A DNA stretch of 64,000 nt, taken from the NCBI RefSeq assembly GCF_026151205.1, contig NC_087081.1, positions 1,539,886 through 1,603,885 of the forward strand, given 5' to 3'. Below are positions 1-10,700 of this stretch, piece by piece (position 1 is the first letter of the stretch; every line of letters begins with the position of its first letter). The DNA comes from Bolinopsis microptera (taxonomy: Eukaryota > Ctenophora > Tentaculata > Lobata > Bolinopsidae). The position numbers and the translations under genes are program-made. The notes beneath the pieces are model-generated. The model was given only the letters and a program-made list of their open reading frames with translations. It was not told the DNA's origin and made no database searches.

Positions 1-2
1 TG

Positions 3-566
3 CTTATCTCTCCCATTCTTATCTCATTCCTCCTCCTCTCCACCTGCACACTCCTACTGGCTCAAGCCTGGAAAACTGCTCGCAGATACCGGCAACATCT
101 CCGCTGGCAGGGTATTTTAACAGTCACGCTTACCACTGCTGTCTTCTTTGTCTCCTTGGGACCTTACTTCATTGTCAAAACAACAAACGATACTGTTGAA
201 TACCATATCTCAACTCAGAGAGCCGTGGAGTTTCTTCAAAACATCAACATTATGGCAAACTTTTTTGTGTATTCTCTAACGGTGAGGAGTTTTAGGCGGT
301 TTCTGATGAGTATGTGTGGGGTGGGCAGGGTCAGCATATCAGTTACCCGGACTGCTGATAACCAATATAGTCACGTGTATTTGTCACAAAGACAACGTTC
401 ATTGCAGCCCATGAACGTGTCACCAAGAAAACGGGAACGTTCATTGCAGCCCATGAACGTGTCACGGGGAGGTCGTCATCCGAGTCACATGGCTGTTTTA
501 TCAGTGATAAGAGCAGGACAGAGTCGGCTGCGAACACAAGACGTTCTAAATCAATCATCTGTGTGA
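3..566 (+). CDS. C-terminal part of a rhodopsin-family GPCR (5'-truncated by the window edge)
   Basis: The frame is open from the window edge to the TGA at 564-566. It reads as the end of TM5, a short basic third intracellular loop (WKTARRYRQ), TM6 (ILTVTLTTAVFFVSLGPYF), a short loop, TM7 (NINIMANFFVYSLTVRSF) and a cytoplasmic tail. TM7 ends in NFFVY where the family usually has NPxxY, and TM6 has FFVSLGPY where FxxCWxP is usual, so two activation motifs are altered. The order and spacing of hydrophobic segments and the basic residues after TM7 (VRSFRRFL) still support a class A receptor, acting in the plasma membrane. The tail contains a direct duplication of about 45 bp that gives SLQPMNVS twice. 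No intron is visible in this part. The ligand cannot be guessed. A decayed paralogue is possible, but the frame is intact. Confidence 0.72.
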   Translation, partial: LISPILISFLLLSTCTLLLAQAWKTARRYRQHLRWQGILTVTLTTAVFFVSLGPYFIVKTTNDTVEYHISTQRAVEFLQNINIMANFFVYSLTVRSFRRFLMSMCGVGRVSISVTRTADNQYSHVYLSQRQRSLQPMNVSPRKRERSLQPMNVSRGGRHPSHMAVLSVIRAGQSRLRTQDVLNQSSV

Positions 567-1248
567 ACATCGAACGTTTGTTTGATTTTAACATCATGGT
601 AGTACTATATATTTCTTAATTTTATCTTTTTATAATACACTTTATCGGACGTTATTTGACCGGACATTGGGTGAACGGACATAAAAATTAACACTAGGGC
701 CTCCAGCGTCCAATTATTGTCCGTTCAAATAAAGTCCGATAAGGCCAGCTATATTAATGTTGTAGTGTTGTAATTAGTTTAAAATATGCTATTTTAGGTG
801 ATATTACGATACGTTAAACGTTTCACTTAGTTTCCTGATTCCAGTGTTATGCAATATCGTTATTATTTTCTACAATCATTTTTTCTGTACATTTTGATCG
901 TTTCTTTGTTCACAAAATATACGAGACACTGCTATGGTTTTTTTTTTCCTTCATATTAAGATATTAGCTCGCCCAAACAATTTAGTCGGCAGCCTGGAAA
1001 CAATAACTTTTAGTCTATGAACTCTCTTAAAAACAATGACTTTCGACTTTCCCAAACTATAAATACTTAGTCGTTAACCTACAATAATAAAATTTAAAAT
1101 CATAGGAAGACCCAAACGCGAATTTCATAGATATCTATAATCAGTAATCTACAACCTTTCCCTACTTTTAACTTTTACTTTCAACACTACTATATAACGA
1201 ATAATTCCTACTTTTAACCTCAATAAATTTAATAAAACTATTCTCCAG
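567..1248. other. Non-coding AT-rich interval between the GPCR fragment and the Ig exon
   Basis: No open frame with recognisable protein similarity is seen. The interval is AT-rich and contains the short inverted-repeat element at 640-744. I see nothing else that I can name. Confidence 0.5.
640..744. repeat. Short foldback (MITE-like) element, copy 1
   Basis: The left end CTTTATCGGACGTTATTTGA is the near-perfect reverse complement of the right end (TCAAATAAAGTCCGATAAGG). That gives terminal inverted repeats of about 20 bp around an internal segment made of GTCCGTTCAA-type motifs. A larger relative with the same ends lies at 38055-38397. There is no coding capacity, so this is a non-autonomous inverted-repeat element. 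Confidence 0.7.
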
Positions 1249-1379
1249 GTGTGTACCAATGTATAGTGGAGAACAAAGAACAGATGCGGCAGGCTACTGC
1301 GTACGTTGACGTGGAAAAAGGGATGTCTTATGATGTGTACTATCCTCAAGAATATAATGTCATTACTAATAAGATGAAG
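1249..1379 (+). CDS. Isolated immunoglobulin-domain exon (C-terminal half of an I-set-like domain)
   Basis: A polypyrimidine tract and TTCTCCAG acceptor precede an exon that starts with two bases of a split codon. It reads (G)VYQCIVENKEQMRQATAYVDVEKG and then a tyrosine-rich linker. GVYQC is the F-strand signature of Ig domains (DxGxYxC), and ATAYVDV is a typical G strand, so this is the second half of one Ig domain. The exon probably ends at AAG|GTTTGC (1379/1380). Without splicing, the frame stops at 1386-1388. The first half of the domain would lie in an upstream exon that I could not find. It may belong with the lectin exons at 5000-6180, because the exit phase (0) matches their entry phase, but that link is inference. 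Confidence 0.55.
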
Positions 1380-1984
1380 GTTTGCTAATTTGATATTTAC
1401 TTTTCATACAGCTTATTTATACTATTACTCCTGTATATTATAATTAAGATATGACATCATTACTAATAAGATGAAAGTTTGCTAATTCAGACATAATTTT
1501 GGTCAATACATATAACATCCAAAATATTAATTCTCGATCGACAGGCTTTTTAAAATGACTGAAATTGTCTTCTCATATATGCAGCGTACTGAGTTATTTG
1601 GGATTTGAGTGAATATTACTATTAATTATTATTATCATCCAGAAATTGATGTAAAATTCGATTTCAAGAGAGCGGTTGAACAAAATACTAGGGGACTGTT
1701 ATAGGGACTGTAGTAAGTAAAAATATCGGCTGTTATTTTAGCCGTTATTTTGCGATAGTCTGGGGGCTGGGGGGGGTTTGGCAATGCCCCAAATGGCATT
1801 AATATCAATTTTCAGTCAGACAGCGTCTGATCAGAACCTTACCGTATTATCATACTGGGGTGCTAAGTGCTTGGAGCACGGTTAACGCACGATGCAGGTT
1901 ACTTAAGGCACGGCTAAAGAACGGACACTTAACGCACGGTTTTGGCACGGTCAAAGCATAATGGGTTACCCAATTTTCTAAAAA
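1380..1984. other. Intron-like non-coding interval with a small local duplication
   Basis: No exon is recognised. About 33 bp spanning the 3' end of the Ig exon and its donor site (about 1359-1391) recur with few changes at about 1453-1485. That makes a second donor-like copy roughly 94 bp downstream. Confidence 0.5.
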
Positions 1985-2236
1985 ATAGTGATGTTACAAA
2001 TACATATAGATATCACCGCAGCCTTGAGGGCGGTACTAAATATTGCACGCGCGTGCGCGTGCAATATTTTATATCTCCACGAGGGCGCCAGCCCGAGGAG
2101 GAGATATTTTCGTATAGCACGGAGGGCCCAACGGGCCCGAGTGCTATACGATAGTTCCGCCCTCATGGCGAGGAATGATATCGTGTATATCCATGAGCGG
2201 GCGCTTCTCAAGTGTAGTTGTAATGCCACTAATTAG
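1985..2236. repeat. Compound palindromic element with three stacked GC-rich hairpins inside a larger foldback
   Basis: Three near-perfect hairpins lie head to tail: 2038-2069 (alternating GC/CG core), 2071-2107 (arms ATATCTCC / GGAGATAT) and 2111-2150 (arms CGTATAGCAC / GTGCTATACG around GGGCCC). They sit between outer imperfect inverted arms (around GCCTTGAGGGCGGTACT and its counterpart at 2153-2170) that continue outward to about 1990 and 2225. GC content in the core is far above the flanks. There is no protein-coding capacity. It is probably a non-autonomous foldback transposon; a structured RNA is an alternative. Confidence 0.7.
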
Positions 2237-2509
2237 ATGATCATTTACTAAGTTTTATAAATGTAAATATATCAACAATGTAATATATCCACAAGTGGGC
2301 GTTTATCACGAAGCTTCAGTTTCCAACAATCACAGCAAATTAATGTACAAGATTTCAGAAATTTTACGAGAAAATCATGTTGCTTTTAGTTTAAGATGTA
2401 GAACAGGCCAAAATGACTGACTATAGAACGAAAAACCGGCCGCTATCAAACAATGTTTCAGCTCATTGTTTCATGTACATATAATTTTATTGTAAACGAT
2501 CAAAATATA

Positions 2510-2640
2510 GGCCCTCTCTCCCTCTCTCCCTCATCTCCTTATCTCCTTCTCACCCTCTCTCACTCTCTCCCTATAATCTTCCTTTCTCCTTCTCCCACTC
2601 TCCTTACCTCCCTCTCTCCCTCTACCTCTCTCCCTCCCTG
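2510..2640. repeat. Polypyrimidine CT-rich low-complexity tract
   Basis: The plus strand is almost purely C and T (CTCTCCCTCTCTCCC and variants) for about 130 bases. The short open frame here is a by-product of composition and is not a gene. Confidence 0.85.
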
Positions 2641-3907
2641 AAACCAGAACAAGCACCGCCAGTCGCCACATAGCAGCTGCTACTACCACGTGAGTTGTCA
2701 TTATCAGTTACCAGGGTAACCAGGGTTACCCGGGTAACCAGTTACTAGAGTTTCTGTAGCAGCTACTGAGTGACTGGACAATCAAAAGTAGTAACCCAGA
2801 GAGCTCGAGATCACAGTCTGATCATAGACATTGAATATGAAAGTTAAAGATCAAATTTAAATGGCAGTTTCAAAACAAAAACAGGGCAAAATATCTTTCG
2901 GGAACACAATAGAATAACACGTAAAATGTCGGCCTAAATTTCAAGGTTTATCAACTGAAATAGTGAACTGAAAATGGTAAACCCAAAACAATTAACGATA
3001 CTGAAAAAATCACCGGCTTAGACTTAACGTCTCCACGAATTTGGTAACCATAGTAACAGTGTGTCACGTGTTAATTATGAGCCAATCATGGCAACCTGCG
3101 TGATATAAGGTAAGCTCAGAGTTCAGAGTTGATGTACATTCTTTACATCCACATATTGCCGTGGGAACTATTAAAGTGTGCTGTGTAGTGTGTAAGTGTG
3201 GATCAATAACACTGTTCAGTGTTCAGATTTCATGTCATCTGCTCACGAGATGTATCATCAGCCCTACCGGACACAAAAATATATCGCTACTGGACAAATT
3301 TCATGCGGGCTATATTGGCTGTATTGTTACTTGTCACGTTAATTGTCGTCTGCTCGCGTGCTGTATTTTAAGCGGGCTGGACGCGCACTGTGTCTTCTAA
3401 CATCGGGCTGCGAGTGCTCAGATGACAAAATATAGCCCGCTGGTGGATATAAGCTCTGCACTTCTTGGGTTAAGACTGTAGTATGCCTATTGCTAATTCA
3501 CTTAAAGCACAAATTTTTGCTTTTTTTGCGATTCACAATAAAAAATACTTTGTAAACCGAGACGGTGCCCGGGTGGTTCTAATAACCAATTTTAATCTTA
3601 ACAACTATTATAGTTGAACTATATAATAAAAATAGTAGTAATCCCTCACAAGTCACAAGGGCACTGCACTCTCAATAGGAAAATGCCACACTGTGTAGAT
3701 CAGCACTTAACGACGGAATTTAAACCTCATCTGTAAAATATTGCGAAAACTTAAATTTTTGTATGCTTCAACGGCCAGAAAGAATAATTCTACAAATAAA
3801 ATTGTTTATCACAACGGGACAAGTCCACATCCTCTTAAGAACACTATCGTCCCTAATATAATAGCAAGACATGTATTTTAAAAATACACTCTAGTAAAAG
3901 CCTCACT
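2641..3907. other. Non-coding interval, small palindromes only
   Basis: No credible exon is seen. There is a short palindromic cluster of GGTAACC/GGTTACC motifs near 2710-2740. An inverted pair with core GCGGGCTATATT / AATATAGCCCGC lies about 120 bp apart near 3305 and 3430. The 79-codon open frame at 3161-3400 has no recognisable domain or codon pattern. Confidence 0.45.
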
Positions 3908-4793
3908 CATCTCACTGATCTTTCTTCAGTATAAATTGTCCCTCCTTTGATGTAGTGGTGCTTGTTTGGATCAGCGTTCTTCTTATTTTGCAAGTTTTGA
4001 ACAAGAAGTCTATGCTCAACTCGATCATCCAGTGAGCGGTCTGGACTAATGCAGACTGAACTAAACTTCGCTAACAGTCGCAGCTTTCGAGCTTGACTGA
4101 GTATCTGATAGGCTATACAGTATACTGGAACTGGACAGAGTAACCTTGACTGGCCGAGTAGTCTTCTCCTTCAACTTGCCAACTCTACTGAGCTCCATTG
4201 CTGGTTTCAGTCCAATCTCCTCAAATATGTCTCTGGCAGTTCTGTAATCTGTCCAAGTCTTTACTGGAATCTTCAGGCAAACCGAAAATCATGATGTTCT
4301 TGCTCCGGTATTCTGCTTGCACCACAGACTTGACGACTTCCTTCAAAGTCTAGGAGGTAACTAAACTTTCAGGTTGACAAACCATGACGTTTTCCTGAAC
4401 TTCATCGCTGTACGATTTAAACTGACTTTCTACCGCGTCTTTGACGATGGTCTGCGCTGCCTGCAACTGTTTCTGCAACTGTTTTTCTTCGCAGTCAATT
4501 ATTGATTCCTGAGCGCTGATAACCAATTTCTGATTCTCAATCAACTGATTCTTGATCTAGCTCATTACGTTTTTCATCTTCTTTAACTTGTCATTTTGAA
4601 AGCGAACCAAATGAAACGATTTTGACAGAAACGCTGCAAACATTTCTTTATCCGTTAAACTTAATGACCTTTTAAGCAAAAAATGTTTGCACTGTACAGA
4701 AGTCATGATGTCGAACTGATTCATAACTTTTGCCATCCAATCCTCAGCTTTAAACATAATACTGTCAATCTCCTTGTCGGCCACAGCTGCCAT
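3908..4793 (-). pseudogene. Degenerate LINE ORF1 (coiled coil plus RRM-like domain)
   Basis: The minus strand from the ATG at 4793 encodes a charged helical N-terminus (MAAVADKEIDSIMFKAEDW) and a coiled-coil-like stretch rich in Q, E and K. An RRM-like segment with RSKNIMIFGLPED and then IFEEIGLKPAMELSRVGKL follows, ending in a basic tail with HHYIKGGTIYTEE. This matches the general plan of LINE-encoded ORF1 RNA-binding proteins (coiled coil, RRM, basic C-terminus). The frame is broken by an in-frame TAG at codon 79 (4557-4559), another stop at 4350-4352 and at least one frameshift near 4250, so it is dead. No reverse transcriptase follows on the same strand, so only the ORF1 part of the element is present. 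Confidence 0.65.
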
Positions 4794-4999
4794 GATGCAA
4801 GGCTATAAAGCCACAAGGTGAAAGGCACAATATATCACCGTTAAACAAGGCGAGATAAGAAAGCAGATAAGAGAGCGAATTAAACAGACGTATGCTATTA
4901 GAGTATTAGTGTAGGGCTGAACTGAAATACACCATCTACTAATACAGGTGATATGGGTGAAAAAGTGGGAAATGTAAGTGCTAACACTATTTTCTCCAG

Positions 5000-6180
5000 A
5001 TAGATGAAGCGTTCGAGCACTGTACTAAATGGAAACCGAAAGGGAATCTCGTCACTATCACAAACAAAAACGAAAGTGAAACTGTTTTCCGGTTGCTTGT
5101 AGAAGCTGGACTTACCAAAGCTTGGATAGGGTTAACAAGTGAAACTCCGCTACGGCAGGCTGGTATTTGGAAATGGCAGGCTGGTGATCATGTAACAGAT
5201 GATTTTAGTTATTGGTATTCAGGTAATTTGCTTAGGTTACTGGTATTCAAGGGATCTGATACTTTTCTTCTTTTGATTGGTCGACGTCGACAGTAAGCCT
5301 TCCATACGGTGGCTTTCACAACGCGGTTATTCTTTAATAGTCAGACTGTTAGATAGTTCAGGTTTCCGTTTACATAAGTATTCTTTTGGTGCCATATAAC
5401 GACTAATACTACCTTGTTCTAATGATCATTTATTACTAACCTTTTGGTTTTTACGCAAAGTACTTTCCTCGTGACAACTTAATTTTTCTGATCATGGTTT
5501 CCCACTCCCAAAACAACAAGCACGAAACTCAACCCTCCTCAGGAAATCCTGATAACGCGTTAGGAAACGAATCTTATGCAATAATGGACGTATCCCGAGC
5601 AGGCCATTGGTTGGATGTCAACAACGACCAAACATACGCATTTGTGTGCAGTAGATACACTGCTAAGTGTCCTTCAGTCGCCAAGTTCTTTAACAATTCA
5701 GCTAGTAAGATTCAGGGTATTTTTACCTTTTTTTTATAATTTTAACAGATACACAGAATTCGTCAGACTCTCAGATGCAGTTTTTATTATATTCTAATGA
5801 AACTTTAATTCTATGTTATCATTATTGCAGAGCCAGTATCAGGAAGCTTGGGACCAGCAGGTGGGGCTGAGCAGGAGTACGATGTGGGCAAAGTGATCGA
5901 GGTCACATGTGTTGACGTGAGTACTTTTTAATGCAGGGTTTTATTGGACAGGGTAGTGAAGTCAATGATCAATCCCGACATCGGGATTCCCGAATCGCGG
6001 GATTTCCCGACCGGGAAATTTTCTCAATTATTATTTTGTACTGGAAGCTCCAAAAGATATACAAAGATTTGGAGTAGTATTTACACTTTAACTTCAGGAC
6101 GCAAGAAGCAACGTTCAGCTGAAGGTGACGTGCCAACCTAACGGCATGTTCTCTCCCTCTTCCGTTCCCTGCCCCGTCAG
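5000..6180 (+). CDS. C-type lectin domain plus sushi domain, four exons of an incomplete gene
   Basis: Four exons fit GT-AG rules with matching phases: 5000-5222, 5543-5704, 5831-5916 and 6098 to about 6175-6180. Exon 1 (IDEAFEHCTKWK..GNLVTIT..AWIGL..WKWQAGD) is the first part of a C-type lectin fold. Exon 2 completes it (GNPDNALGNESYAIM, GHWLDVNND, FVC) and opens a sushi/CCP domain at KCPSV. Exon 3 carries EYDVGKVIEVTC, and exon 4 closes the sushi domain with VQLKVTCQPNG and VPC. The outer lectin disulfide cysteines (HC and FVC) are present, but both inner-disulfide cysteines are replaced (NESY, WLDVNND), a matched loss. The EPN-type sugar motif reads NPD. The product is an extracellular or cell-surface recognition protein. 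The start of the lectin domain, the signal peptide and the downstream exons are not seen. The end of exon 4 is uncertain by a few bases. Confidence 0.75.
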
Positions 6181-7711
6181 GTCACGAGCTCATCACGTGA
6201 CGGGAATTAGTCACGTGATCGTGGGACTTTCCTTGTTTTTATTGTACCGGTGAGGTAGTGAGATATTGATTATAGGGATAGTTGGAGAGTTTGTTTGTTG
6301 TTTAAGATGAGTTGAAGGAATGGTGAAGATATGGGACCGATTGTGTTTGAAGAAGAAATTAACACTGACAAATGACACTCAGAATGTTGATTTTTGATCA
6401 AAATTGATTCCTTGAGGACATTGTTGGATAATACCTATTTATTGCTTAAATAATTTCGATAATGATGCTAAATTGAATTTTATCTAATAGTAATATTAAT
6501 TTATTTTTGTCAACTGTAAGATAGCATTAGCATAACTGTTGTTAAATATTGTGAGTGATTTATTAAAGAACAGTTTTATAGCCCTCAGTCCAATGATTTC
6601 CAGAGAGGGTCATTGATCGATCGCCGATCATATTCCTAAATATTCGTTTAATTGGAATTTTATGTTAAATAGCACTATGCTAAAACTAAAAACATGAATT
6701 ACTATCAGCCCTGATTCCAACCACTCTCTTTCATTTCGCGTGATAAAATTCGAATAATATTTTCGGTTGGCATGATTAGGGCAGACGATATTCTGATTGA
6801 ATAAACTTGCTGTATTTCTTTATATGTTGTTACTTAAAGTTAAAAGCCGTTTTAAGACAAAACTAGTTCAAGTATACGATTAATAGTTTAATTGATCGTA
6901 ACTCAAATGGACGTCCTACAAATTTGTTAAATAAGTGGATGTGTTCCAAATATCTACATTTATTTGTTGATCAAATGAACGGCCCTAATATTTTTATATC
7001 AGTATCATTCAAGAATATTAACGATTCAAATATTTAGTTTTCACATTATTTTGGGTGTTCTGGTAAACAGGATTGTTAGTGCAATCCTTAATTTGATTTT
7101 AGTTGTAGCTAAAATTGAGTTTAAGGATTGTTAGGTTACCCGAATTAGTGCTCATCACCAGTCACTATACTAGTAGAAATGTTAAACTGAATTGGTTTCA
7201 AATTTGCATAAATCATACAGTTAAGGCGTGTTTTATGTTTGAGATTGTTATTCAACGTTTACAGAAATGATCGCTTATGGAAGATAAAAACCAAACCAGT
7301 TTTCATTTACGACTAGTTGCTTTCTATAAGTATAACGGATGAGTACACATCTGGGCTAGATTATAGATTAATGATAAAACTAAACATTCTATCAAAAAAT
7401 CACTACCTCTGCAGCGTACACGTTCCTATTATGTTGTTTGTTAATATTTTTTCGCAATTTCCAAGTGCAATGTATTTAAATGATAAAGTTAAGATTAAAA
7501 TAAAATGTTCAATTAATGTTAATTTCTAATAAATATTTTAATTTTATCCAATATGTAATCTTCTTTATTTTCTCAGTATAGAACCTACTTAACCACTGAC
7601 ACTACCCACTATAGGGCACTTTAATACTAATCGTCCAGTGGATACCTCGGGTCCGGCCTTCACTTTTGAATATCAGTAGAACTCTCTATGCGAAAATACT
7701 ATCGTCAAAGA
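6181..7711. other. AT-rich non-coding interval before the satellite array
   Basis: No open frame or splice-bounded segment with domain similarity is seen. CACGTG motifs occur just after exon 4 of the lectin gene (about 6195 and 6213). It may be intron or 3' flank of the lectin-sushi gene. Confidence 0.45.
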
Positions 7712-10700
7712 ACTGAAAATGAGACAGAGTTTGGGACAAAATGAATTTTACATTTTTTTCCCGGGATTTTGACTTCCAGTTCTTCAATTTGGTTTCATAC
7801 CATCATCAATTAACTGACTAATTGGTCTCTGGGCAAAAATTCAATCCAATCTGTCAAATTCGTGTTCAGAAATTATCATATTTGAAAATGGGACAGAATT
7901 TGGAAAATATTAATTTTCGTTTTGTTAAACTTTCTGCAGTGAGCTTTCTCCGACCAAAATCAAACTTCCAGCACCTCAATCGTGTCATATGCCATAAGTA
8001 ATTAACTGGCTAATTGGTTGCAGGTGAGAAATTCAGTCAAAACTGTAACATTTCGGTCTTGGAAATTTCATCTTCAGAAACTTTAAAAGGGACAGAGTTT
8101 GGGACAATATGATTTTACAATTTTATTCGGGATTTTGACTTCCAGTACCCCAATTTGGTTTCATACCATCATCAATTGACTGACTAATTGGTTTCTGGGC
8201 AAAAATTTCATCTAATCTGTCAAATTTGTGTTCAGAAAATTTAATATTTGAAAATGGGACAGACTTTTGAAAATACAACTTTTCGTTTTGTTAAGCTTTC
8301 TGCTGTGGGCTTCCTCCGACCGAAATCAAACTTCCAGCACCTCAATCGTGTCATATGCCACCTATAGTTGACTTACTAATTGGTTGCAGGTGAGAAATTC
8401 AATCAAAACTGTAAAATTTCGGTCCTGGAAATTTCATCTTCAAAAACTGAAAATGGGACAGAGATTGGGACAATATGATTTTACATTTTTATTCGGGATT
8501 TTGACTTCCGGTACCCCAATTTGGTTTCATACCATCATCAATTGACTGACTAATTGGTTTCTGGGCAAAAATTTCATCTATATTGTCAAATTTGTGTTCA
8601 GAAAAATTCATATTTGAAAATGGGACAGACTTTTGAAAATACAACTTTTCGTTTTGTTAAGCTTTCTGCTGTGGGCTTCCTCCGACCGAAATCAAACTTC
8701 CAGCACCTCAATCGTGTCATATGCCACCTATAGTTGACTTACTAATTGGTTGCAGGTGAGAAATTCAATCAAAACTGTAAAATTTCGGTCCTGGAAATTT
8801 CATCTTCAAAAACTGAAAATGGGACAGAGATTGGGACAATATGATTTTACATTTTTATTCGGGATTTTGACTTCCGGTACCCCAATTTGGTTTCATACCA
8901 TCATCAATTGACTAACTAATTGGTTTCTGGGCAAAAATTTCATCTATATTGTCAAATTTGTGTTCAGAAAAATTCATATTTGAAAATGGGACAGACTTTT
9001 GAAAATACAACTTTTCGTTTTGTTAAGCTTTCTGCTGTGGGCTTCCTCCGACCGAAATCAAACTTCCAGCACCTCAATCGTGTCATATGCCACCTATAGT
9101 TGACTTACTAATTGGTTGCAGGTGAGAAATTCAATCAAAACTGTCAAATTTCGGTCCTGGAAATTTCATCTTCAAAAACTGAAAATGGGACAGAGATTGG
9201 GACAATATGATTTTACAATTTTATTCGGGATTTTGACTTCCGGTACCCCAATTTGGTTTCATACCATCATCAATTGACTGACTAATTGGTTTCTGGTCAA
9301 AAATTTCATCTATTTTGTCAAATTTGTGTTCAGAAAATTTCATATTTGAAAATGGGACAGACTTTTGAAAATACAACTTTTCGTTTTGTTAAGCTTTCTG
9401 CTGTGGGCTTCCTCCGACCAAAATCAAACTTCCAGCACCTCAATCGTGTCATATATCACCTACTTTTGTTAAGCTTTCTGCTGTGGGCTTCCTCCGACCG
9501 AAATCAAACTTCCAGCACCTCAATCGTGTCATATGCTACCTATAGTGGACTTACTAATTGGTTGCAGGTGAGAAATTCAGTCAAAACTGTAAAATTTCGG
9601 TCCTGGAAATTTCATCTTTAAAAACTGAAAATGGGACAGAGATTGGGACAATATGATTTTACAATTTTATTTGGGATTTTGACTTTCGGTACCCCAATTT
9701 GGTTTCATACCATCATCAATTGACTGACTAATTGGTTTCTGGGCAAAAATTTCATCTAATCTGTCAAATTTGTGTTCAGAAAATTTCATATTTGAAAATG
9801 GGACAGACTTTTGAAAATAAAACTTTTCGTTTTGTTAAGCTTTCTGCTGTGGGCTTCCTCCGACCGAAATCAAACTTCCAGCACCTCAATCTTGTCATAT
9901 GCCACCTATAGTTGACTTACTAATTGGTTGCAGGTGAGAAATTCAATCAAAACTGTCAAATTTCGGTCCTGGAAATTTCATCTTCAAAAACTGAAAATGG
10001 GACAGAGATTGGGACAATATGATTTTACAATTTTATTCGGGATTTTGACTTCCGGTACCCCAATTTGGTTTCATACCATCATCAATTGACTGACTAATTG
10101 GTTTCTGGTCAAAAATTTCATCTATTTTGTCAAATTTGTGTTCAGAAAATTTCATATTTGAAAATGGGACAGACTTTTGAAAATACAACTTTTCGTTTTG
10201 TTAAGCTTTCTGCTGTGGGCTTCCTCCGACCGAAATCAAACTTCCAGCACCTCAATCTTGTCATATGCCACCTATAGTTGACTTACTAATTGGTTGCAGG
10301 TGAGAAATTCTGTCAAAACTGTAAAATTTCGGTCCTGGAAATTTCATCTTTAAAAACTGAAAATGGGACAGAGATTGGGACAATATGATTTTACAATTTT
10401 ATTCGGGATTTTGACTTCCAGTACCCCAATTTGGTTTCATACCATCATCAGATGACTGACTAATTGGTTTCTGGCCAAAAATTTCATACAATCTGTCAAA
10501 TTTGTGTTCAGAAAATTTCATATTTGAAAATGGGTCCTGGATATTTCATCTTCAAAAACTGAAAATGGGACAGAGATTGGGACAATATGATATTTGAAAA
10601 TGGGACAGACTTTTGAAAATACAACTTTTCGTTTTGTTAAGCTTTCTGCTGTGGGCTTCCTCCGACCGAAATCAAACTTCCAGCACCTCAATCATGTCAT

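Noticed and set aside
3161-3400. Cys-rich 79-codon frame
   Set aside because: It has no recognised cysteine pattern, no splice or promoter support, and lies in a region with inverted repeats.
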